Source: Oscillospiraceae bacterium (GTDB lineage Bacteria > Bacillota > Clostridia > Oscillospirales > Oscillospiraceae). Taken from it: a stretch of DNA of 35,194 bases. Shown one piece after another: positions 30,344 through 35,194 of the stretch. Both the position numbers and the translations under genes were made by a program. The notes under the pieces are model-generated. The model saw nothing but the letters and a program-made list of their open reading frames with translations, was not told the DNA's origin and searched no databases. The DNA is taken from contig JAAWHG010000027.1 of assembly GCA_022795735.1 (NCBI GenBank), positions 1 through 35,194 of the forward strand, read 5' to 3'. How positions within the stretch are numbered: the first letter of the stretch is position 1; every line of letters begins with the position of its first letter.

Positions 30344-31009
30344 ATGCCCAAAATTGTGATTGTTGAGGACGACCCTGTCATCCGTGAAGAATTGGGGCTG
30401 CTTTTGGAAAACGAAGGCTACCAGGTGCAGTCCGTCACCGATTTCTCCGACGTGCCCAAGCAGGTCCAGGACGCGGCGTCTGACCTGATTTTGCTCGATC
30501 TGGGCTTGCCGGGACGGGACGGCATGTCCCTATGTGTCAATATCCGAAAAAACAGCCGGACGCCGATTATTTTTGTCACCAGCCGGGACTCCGCCGGCGA
30601 CGAACTGCGTGCTTTAAGCCTTGGCGGGGACGACTACATTACAAAGCCCTATAACATTCCGGTATTGCTGGCCCGAATCAAGGCGGTCCTGCGCCGGAGC
30701 GGCGGACCATCTGAACCAGACACCCTGACGGCCCGCGGGCTGACCCTCCACCTGCCCCATGGAACGGCATCGGCCGGAGGCCGGTCCATAGAGCTGACCC
30801 GAAACGAGCTGAAAATCCTGGCCCATCTCATGTCCCACGCTGGGCAGATTGTCTCCCGCGCCGACCTGATTGACGTCCTGTGGGACCATCAAATTTACAT
30901 TGATGACAACACCCTCAGCGTCAACATGACCCGGCTGCGCGCCAAATTGGAGGAAATCGGCCTGCCCAGTTTCATCAAAACCCGGCGGGGAATGGGGTAT
31001 CAGCTATGA
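30344..31009 (+). CDS. bceR: OmpR-family response regulator, BceR-like
   Basis: A 221-residue response regulator. The receiver domain (1-118) has acidic pocket Glu8-Asp9-Asp10, phospho-acceptor Asp52 in LLDLGLPG, and Lys near 100 in TKPYN. The winged-helix DNA-binding domain (about 125-221) ends RRGMGYQL. It precedes the BceS-type kinase with a 4-base overlap and lies upstream of a BceAB transporter. A matching inverted repeat is at 32010-32027. SD GGGAGG at 6-base spacing. Confidence 0.94.
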   Translation: MPKIVIVEDDPVIREELGLLLENEGYQVQSVTDFSDVPKQVQDAASDLILLDLGLPGRDGMSLCVNIRKNSRTPIIFVTSRDSAGDELRALSLGGDDYITKPYNIPVLLARIKAVLRRSGGPSEPDTLTARGLTLHLPHGTASAGGRSIELTRNELKILAHLMSHAGQIVSRADLIDVLWDHQIYIDDNTLSVNMTRLRAKLEEIGLPSFIKTRRGMGYQL

Positions 31010-32025
31010 CACTGAGAGAATATCTGTCCGACCGCCTGAACCGTCTCCTCCTCCAGATAATCTGTGCCGCTGCGGCGGCGTTCTTTCTCCGCGCCACCGG
31101 TACGCAGTCCGGTGTGCTTCTGATTTTATTTCTGGCCCTTCTGCTGGTCTTCACTTCGGTACAGTTGACTGACTTTTTCCGTCAGCGCGCCCGGCTTGCG
31201 GAGTTGACGTCCATCCTGACCGGCCTGGACCAAAAGTATCTGTTTGCCGAGTGTCTCCCACCCTCCCGTTCCCTATACGAGCGGCGGCTCTTAAACCTGA
31301 CCCGCCAGGCGGGGACAGCCATGACCGGCGCGGTATCCGACGCCCAGGCCGCCCAGCGGGAATACCGTGAGTACGTGGAACGATGGGTCCATGAAATCAA
31401 AACCCCCATCACCGCCGCCCGGCTGATCTGCCGGAACCTGGATGGAGATACCCGGCGGCGGCTGACCTATGAGTTAGGTCAAATAGAAGCCCATGTGGAG
31501 CGCGCTCTATTCTACGCCCGGGCCGAGAGCCCGGAGCGGGACTGCATAATTCGCCAAACAGATTTGGGGGCGATTGTAGCCCAGGCAATTGAGACACACC
31601 GCACACTCCTGATTCAAAGCAACGTCCGGGTAGAAACCAATGGGTTGGACGGTTCTGTCTACACCGACGAAAAATGGGCTGTCTTCATCGTGGGCCAACT
31701 TCTCCAAAATGCCGCCCGATACCGGAGGGACAGCCCTGCCGTCACCATCTCCGCCCGTTCCCTCGGCAGGCAGATACAGCTAACCGTCGCGGACAACGGC
31801 ATCGGTATCCCAGACCACGAGCTGCCTCGGGTTTTTAACCGGGGTTTCACCGGCAGCAACGGCCGCGCCCGGAACCAGACCGGCAATTCCACCGGAATGG
31901 GGCTGTATCTGTGCAAAAAGATGGCCGGCTTCCTGGACTTGGGGCTGAATATCACTTCCCATGAGGGCGTTGGGACTACAATAACGCTGACATTCCCCGC
32001 AAAAGAAAACCTTACAAAACTGTAA
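31006..32025 (+). CDS. bceS: BceS-like intramembrane-sensing histidine kinase
   Basis: A 339-residue kinase. Two membrane helices (about 13-29 and 36-53) are separated by a very short outer loop, so it lacks a sensor domain. H-box WVHEIKTPIT carries His129. N-box QLLQNAARY, DNGIGIP and GMGLYL make the ATP-binding domain. In this family the kinase reads the activity of the partner BceAB transporter rather than the drug itself. Its ATG overlaps the bceR stop. Confidence 0.93.
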   Translation: MTLREYLSDRLNRLLLQIICAAAAAFFLRATGTQSGVLLILFLALLLVFTSVQLTDFFRQRARLAELTSILTGLDQKYLFAECLPPSRSLYERRLLNLTRQAGTAMTGAVSDAQAAQREYREYVERWVHEIKTPITAARLICRNLDGDTRRRLTYELGQIEAHVERALFYARAESPERDCIIRQTDLGAIVAQAIETHRTLLIQSNVRVETNGLDGSVYTDEKWAVFIVGQLLQNAARYRRDSPAVTISARSLGRQIQLTVADNGIGIPDHELPRVFNRGFTGSNGRARNQTGNSTGMGLYLCKKMAGFLDLGLNITSHEGVGTTITLTFPAKENLTKL

Positions 32026-32027
32026 GG
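32010..32027. promoter_or_regulatory. BceR-type operator upstream of the transporter genes
   Basis: CCTTACA-AAAC-TGTAAGG is a perfect 7-bp inverted repeat with 4-base spacer. It fits the TNACA-N4-TGTAA core described for BceR-type regulators in Firmicutes. It overlaps the bceS stop codon and lies 76 bases before bceA. A weak -10 (TACCAT, 32070-32075) lies downstream. Confidence 0.75.
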
Positions 32028-32103
32028 CAAATCAATATCACTTCGATACAACAACCTTTGTTTTTGGTGTACCATAGAGCCACAAGCAAAGGAGGCAAAC
32101 ATC

Positions 32104-32862
32104 ATGCTGCAAGTGCAAAATATAGAAAAATACTACGGAAGCAAAAACAATGTCACCAAGGCCCTGGACCGGGTGAGCTTTGACGTGGAGGCCGGAGAAT
32201 TTCTGGCCATCATGGGCGCGTCCGGCTCCGGCAAGACCACCCTGCTCAACTGCATCTCCACCATCGACGCCGTCAGCGCCGGAAAAATCCTGCTGGATGG
32301 CGTAAATGTAGCCGGTCTGTCCGAGGCCGAGCTTGCAAAATTCCGCCGGGAGCGGTTGGGCTTTGTCTTCCAGGACTTCAACCTGTTGGACACCCTCACC
32401 GTCGAAGAAAATATCGGCCTGGCCCTCTCTCTCAACCACGAAAACCCCCGAACGGTGCAGGACCGGGTCCGGGAGATGGCGCAAAAGCTTGGCATCACCG
32501 GCATCCTGGAAAAATTCCCCTATCAAATATCCGGCGGTCAAAAACAGCGGGCAGCCTGCGCGCGGGCCATGATCGCGGGGCAATCTCTCCTCCTGGCCGA
32601 CGAGCCCACCGGCGCGCTGGACTCCAAGTCATCTAAAAATCTGCTGGAAATCATGGACGCCATGAACCGGGATATGGGGGCCACCATCCTCATGGTCACC
32701 CACGACGCCTACAGTGCCAGCTACGCCAAGCGGGTGCTGTTCCTCAAAGACGGACGGGTATTCAACGAGCTGCTCCGGGGCGGCCGGGGCAGGCCGGTGT
32801 TCTACCACGAAATTCTGGACGTATTGGCCGCGCTGGGGGGTGATGTCAGTGACGTTATCTAA
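32104..32862 (+). CDS. bceA: BceA-like ABC transporter ATP-binding protein
   Basis: A 252-residue ATPase of the MacB/BceA group: Walker A GASGSGKTT near 37-45, signature ISGGQKQRAACARA near 140, Walker B LLADEPTGALD near 164, then the H-loop THDAYSA. It pairs with the FtsX-type permease downstream to strip or release peptide antibiotics from lipid-cycle targets and to signal to BceS. SD AAGGAGG is 8 bases before the ATG. Its 3' end overlaps the permease start by 14 bases. Confidence 0.95.
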   Translation: MLQVQNIEKYYGSKNNVTKALDRVSFDVEAGEFLAIMGASGSGKTTLLNCISTIDAVSAGKILLDGVNVAGLSEAELAKFRRERLGFVFQDFNLLDTLTVEENIGLALSLNHENPRTVQDRVREMAQKLGITGILEKFPYQISGGQKQRAACARAMIAGQSLLLADEPTGALDSKSSKNLLEIMDAMNRDMGATILMVTHDAYSASYAKRVLFLKDGRVFNELLRGGRGRPVFYHEILDVLAALGGDVSDVI

Positions 32863-34795
32863 GCTCTCCATACGCAACGCCAAACGTCAGGCCCGGGATT
32901 ACCTGGTCTATTTCGTCACGGTGGTCATGGCCGCCGCCTTGCTCTACGCCTACAACGGCCTGGTCTTTTCCCAGGAAATCAATACCCTGTCCCAGAGCAT
33001 GCAGACGCTTCCCCTGATGATCGCCTTGGCAAGCGTCGTGGTGGTGTGCGTCTTTGGCTGGCTGGTTGCCTACGCCACCAAATTTATGCTCCTGCGCCGT
33101 GGCCGCGAGCTGGGAACCTATCTGCTGATCGGACTGGAAAATAAACAGGCGGCACGGCTGTTCTTTCTGGAAAATTTGGCCGTAGGGGGCTGTGCCCTCG
33201 TGTTCGGCATCTTTCTAGGCGGGCTGCTTTATCAGGCGTTTCGGGCCATCGTGCTTGCACTGTTCGCGCTGCCCTACCGTTTCTCCTTTGGCTTCTCCCT
33301 CCCGGCTGTCGGACTGACCGCCGCCTATTTCGCTCTCATTTACCTGCACGCCCTGCGCAAAAGCCGTAAATATATCCGCAAGGCAAACATCCACGACCTC
33401 CTCTACTGCGACCGGCAGAACGAGGGTATTGTCATCCAGACGGGCAAAAAACGCCGCGCGGTCTTCACCGTCTCAATTATTATGGGCGCGGTGGGCGTTC
33501 TCCTGCTGATGGCGGGCGGCGCGTTGTTTGGCGTCATCGGAGCCGGACTGGTAATTCTGTTCCTGTTTGGTTTTTTCCTCAGCTTTGCCTCCGGCGTACC
33601 CGCTTTCTTCGACAAGCGTCCCGCCCGGAAGTATGCAAAGCAAAACCTGTTGGTCTTCCGTACCCTCACCGCCAAACTGGCCACCGTCGGCATTCTGATG
33701 GCCGCCATCTCCCTGATCTTCACCGCCACCCTCATCTCCGAGGGCACGGGACTGGTGTTCCGGGGACTGTTCGCCGGCCGCGCAGCGGACGCCGCATGCT
33801 TTGACCTCTACATCGGCATGAACGGCCCGAGCCGGGACCACACCGCCTACCTGGACCACATCCAGAAAAATATCCCGGTGGAACAATCCGTGCTGTATCA
33901 GGTCCACTTCAGCGGCGCGCCGACGGTGCAGAACTATATCAGCGCCCGCACAACTTACTACTTTAGTTATGCCCAGGACCCCGTCCTCCGGTACAGCGAC
34001 TACGCCGCCCTGCGCGCCATAGCGGGTTATCCGGCGGTGGAGCTCAAACCCGGACAATATCTGTTCCACTGCCAGACCTATCTGGAAAAGACGCTCAAGG
34101 ACTATACGAAGCCCCTCACCCTGGGGGATACTGTCCTGACCCCCGGCGGCGTCTACACCGAGCACCTCTCCCAAAGCGGCGGAGACACCAATGGCCGGGG
34201 ATACATTCTCATCGTCCCGGATGAGGCTGTGGAAGGACTTCCCGTCCACCACCGGGCCTACGCCGCCAAAACGTCCCAGCCGGTGCGTCAGGAGCAGTAT
34301 GACGCGATATTGAATCTGCACAACGAGATTGTAGAATGGAACCAGCCCCAGGACACTGTCATCACCAAAGCCCATGAGGAAATGGGGCTCGCTTCCCAAA
34401 CCGCCCTCTGCGTTTTCCCGCTGTATTATCTGGCCCTATCCCTCACCATGACCGCCGCCACAATCCTAACCATTCAACAACTCAGCGAGTCAGAACGGTA
34501 TAAGCGGCAATTCGCGCTTCTCCAAAAGCTGGGTATGGACCGGCGGGAGATGGCAAAGGCCCTGCGCAGGCAGTTCTCCATCTACTACGCGCTGCCCGCC
34601 ATCCCACCGGTGCTGATTGGCGTACCCTTTATTGTAAATCTGGCCCGCATTCCAGAACCGGGAGTCATGGTTGGCGCCAACAGTCCGCTTGCCATTGCGG
34701 CCTCCGCCCTGGCCGTCTTCTTTTTGATATACGCCGTCTATATCATCTTGGCCTATACCAGCTTAAAGCGAAATGTCCTCCCGGAAGCGGTTTAA
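32849..34795 (+). CDS. bceB: BceB-like FtsX-family ABC permease
   Basis: A 648-residue permease with about ten membrane helices, FtsX modules at each end and a roughly 200-residue extracellular domain (about residues 305-515, from the FRGLFAGRAAD region on). This domain recognises the peptide antibiotic or its lipid complex in Bce systems. The GTG start at 32849 (MTLSKLSIRNAKR) has GGGGGG 8 bases upstream. The in-frame ATG at 32843 is only 2 bases from it. The drug specificity cannot be read; bacitracin-, nisin- or mersacidin-like peptides are usual. Confidence 0.92.
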   Translation: MTLSKLSIRNAKRQARDYLVYFVTVVMAAALLYAYNGLVFSQEINTLSQSMQTLPLMIALASVVVVCVFGWLVAYATKFMLLRRGRELGTYLLIGLENKQAARLFFLENLAVGGCALVFGIFLGGLLYQAFRAIVLALFALPYRFSFGFSLPAVGLTAAYFALIYLHALRKSRKYIRKANIHDLLYCDRQNEGIVIQTGKKRRAVFTVSIIMGAVGVLLLMAGGALFGVIGAGLVILFLFGFFLSFASGVPAFFDKRPARKYAKQNLLVFRTLTAKLATVGILMAAISLIFTATLISEGTGLVFRGLFAGRAADAACFDLYIGMNGPSRDHTAYLDHIQKNIPVEQSVLYQVHFSGAPTVQNYISARTTYYFSYAQDPVLRYSDYAALRAIAGYPAVELKPGQYLFHCQTYLEKTLKDYTKPLTLGDTVLTPGGVYTEHLSQSGGDTNGRGYILIVPDEAVEGLPVHHRAYAAKTSQPVRQEQYDAILNLHNEIVEWNQPQDTVITKAHEEMGLASQTALCVFPLYYLALSLTMTAATILTIQQLSESERYKRQFALLQKLGMDRREMAKALRRQFSIYYALPAIPPVLIGVPFIVNLARIPEPGVMVGANSPLAIAASALAVFFLIYAVYIILAYTSLKRNVLPEAV

Positions 34796-34901
34796 TGGCG
34801 CGGCCTCCCTGGCCGCCTCCAGCCGCTTTGCGGGTCTCATCTATCATTCTAAAGATGTTATCAAGGGGGAATGTAAGTTTTTTCAAAGTACAGAAAAAGG
34901 C

Positions 34902-34929
34902 TTGACAATGAGGTTGTATTCTGTATAAT
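34902..34929 (+). promoter_or_regulatory. Consensus sigma-A promoter of the MATE transporter leader
   Basis: TTGACA (34902-34907), 16-base spacer, TATAAT (34924-34929): both boxes are perfect. It drives a leader of roughly 175 bases before the transporter ATG. Bases 34796-34901 between bceB and this promoter hold nothing I recognise. Confidence 0.85.
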
Positions 34930-34952
34930 AGGGACAGTTGCTCGGAGGGCTG

Positions 34953-34971
34953 GTCATTCAACAGAAATGAC
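34953..34971 (+). promoter_or_regulatory. Leader hairpin before the terminator
   Basis: GTCATT and AATGAC pair around a 7-base loop. GGGCTGG occurs both 5' (34947-34953) and 3' (34972-34978) of this hairpin, so the CCAGC of the terminator could pair with either copy. That arrangement could let the leader switch folds. I do not recognise a known riboswitch consensus. Confidence 0.45.
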
Positions 34972-34973
34972 GG

Positions 34974-35021
34974 GCTGGATAAGGCACAGACTGAAATGTC
35001 TGCGGCTTATCCAGCTTTTTT
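34974..35021 (+). terminator. Intrinsic terminator inside the MATE leader
   Basis: A 10-bp stem GCTGGATAAG/CTTATCCAGC (34974-34983, 35006-35015) with an inner CAGAC/GTCTG stem is followed by six T. It lies between a perfect promoter and the transporter start, so it should act as an attenuator. A further dyad CATGTCC/GGACATG (35056-35062, 35078-35084) lies between it and the ribosome site. Confidence 0.85.
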
Positions 35022-35109
35022 GCTTTTCATGTGGCAAATTGAGAAAGTTACCGCTCATGTCCAATTGTATAAAACCCGGACATGAAATCAGGAAGAAGGA
35101 GGATTTGAT

Positions 35110-35194
35110 ATGGACTTTCTCACCGGCAAAATCAAACCAATGTATGTCAAATATCTGTCCGCCGCTTTTGGCAGTGCCCTGATCTCATCCATCT
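35110..35194 (+). CDS. MATE-family efflux transporter, 5' end only
   Basis: The first 28 codons are visible before the window ends. The opening MDFLTGKIKPMYVKYLSAAF followed by GSALISSI is the start common to clostridial MATE multidrug/Na+ antiporters, and the second half begins the first membrane helix. AAGGAGG with 7-base spacing supports the ATG. It has its own promoter and an attenuator-like terminator upstream, suggesting induction by a compound it exports. The family call rests on the N-terminus only. Confidence 0.65.
   Translation, partial: MDFLTGKIKPMYVKYLSAAFGSALISSI

Noticed and set aside
34930..35022. Known riboswitch (guanidine, preQ1, yybP-ykoY or similar)
   Set aside because: I could not match any conserved core of those classes; only the promoter, hairpins and terminator can be supported.

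Overview
The window looks like a chromosomal segment of an anaerobic Clostridia bacterium, probably a gut member of the Oscillospiraceae/Oscillospirales (inference). The reasons are high GC with strong Shine-Dalgarno sites, a Bce-type peptide-antibiotic resistance module, the YedE/YedF/DUF3343/SelD selenium set, a molybdopterin set, and a bacterial microcompartment (BMC) operon. I recognise no rRNA, tRNA, CRISPR array or complete insertion sequence.

Region 1 (about 143-15661, all minus strand) is one long operon of 18 genes. In transcription order it encodes a sugar ABC importer (lipoprotein, double ATPase, permease), a methylthioribose-kinase-family kinase (MtnK), an MtnA-family aldose-1-phosphate isomerase, a class II ketose-1-phosphate aldolase, a PduL phosphotransacylase, a BMC vertex protein, a CoA-acylating aldehyde dehydrogenase, a PduS/RnfC-like flavin/Fe-S protein, a PduT-like trimeric shell protein, a PduA-like hexameric shell protein, two more vertex proteins, a FucU-type mutarotase, DhaK, DhaL and a ribokinase-like kinase. 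The natural reading is a metabolosome for a C5-modified or C5 pentose. The sugar is imported, phosphorylated at C1, isomerised to the ketose-1-phosphate and split into DHAP plus a small aldehyde. The aldehyde is trapped in the shell and oxidised to acyl-CoA and acyl-phosphate. For 5-deoxyribose the aldehyde would be acetaldehyde, for 5-methylthioribose it would be methylthioacetaldehyde, and for ribose it would be glycolaldehyde. Tail-like encapsulation helices on the aldolase, aldehyde dehydrogenase and PduL, and their absence from MtnK and MtnA, support a cytosol/lumen division of labour. No diol dehydratase, ethanolamine lyase, glycyl-radical enzyme, B12 gene or alcohol dehydrogenase is present. 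This BMC variant is the best candidate for an undescribed system in the window.

Region 2 (15848-20533, minus) carries a cysteine desulfurase, a LysR regulator and a molybdate importer (ModA, ModB, ModC). It diverges from region 3 (20671-23677, plus), which holds a YedE-type selenium membrane protein, a TusA/YedF-like protein, a DUF3343 protein, SelD and an AT-richer GNAT acetyltransferase. Region 4 (23694-27615, minus) is a molybdopterin operon: low-molecular-weight phosphatase, MoeA-like protein with a C-terminal Cys cluster, MoaC, MoaA and a MOSC-MogA fusion. Together regions 2-4 join selenium and molybdenum handling, as in genomes with selenium-dependent molybdenum hydroxylases, although no hydroxylase gene is in view.

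Region 5 (27829-35194) holds a tRNA-methyltransferase-like gene that appears leaderless, RsmI, a convergent membrane-anchored lysozyme-like protein, and a BceRS two-component system followed by a BceAB transporter with a matching operator. It ends with a promoter plus terminator leader in front of a truncated MATE transporter gene at the window edge.
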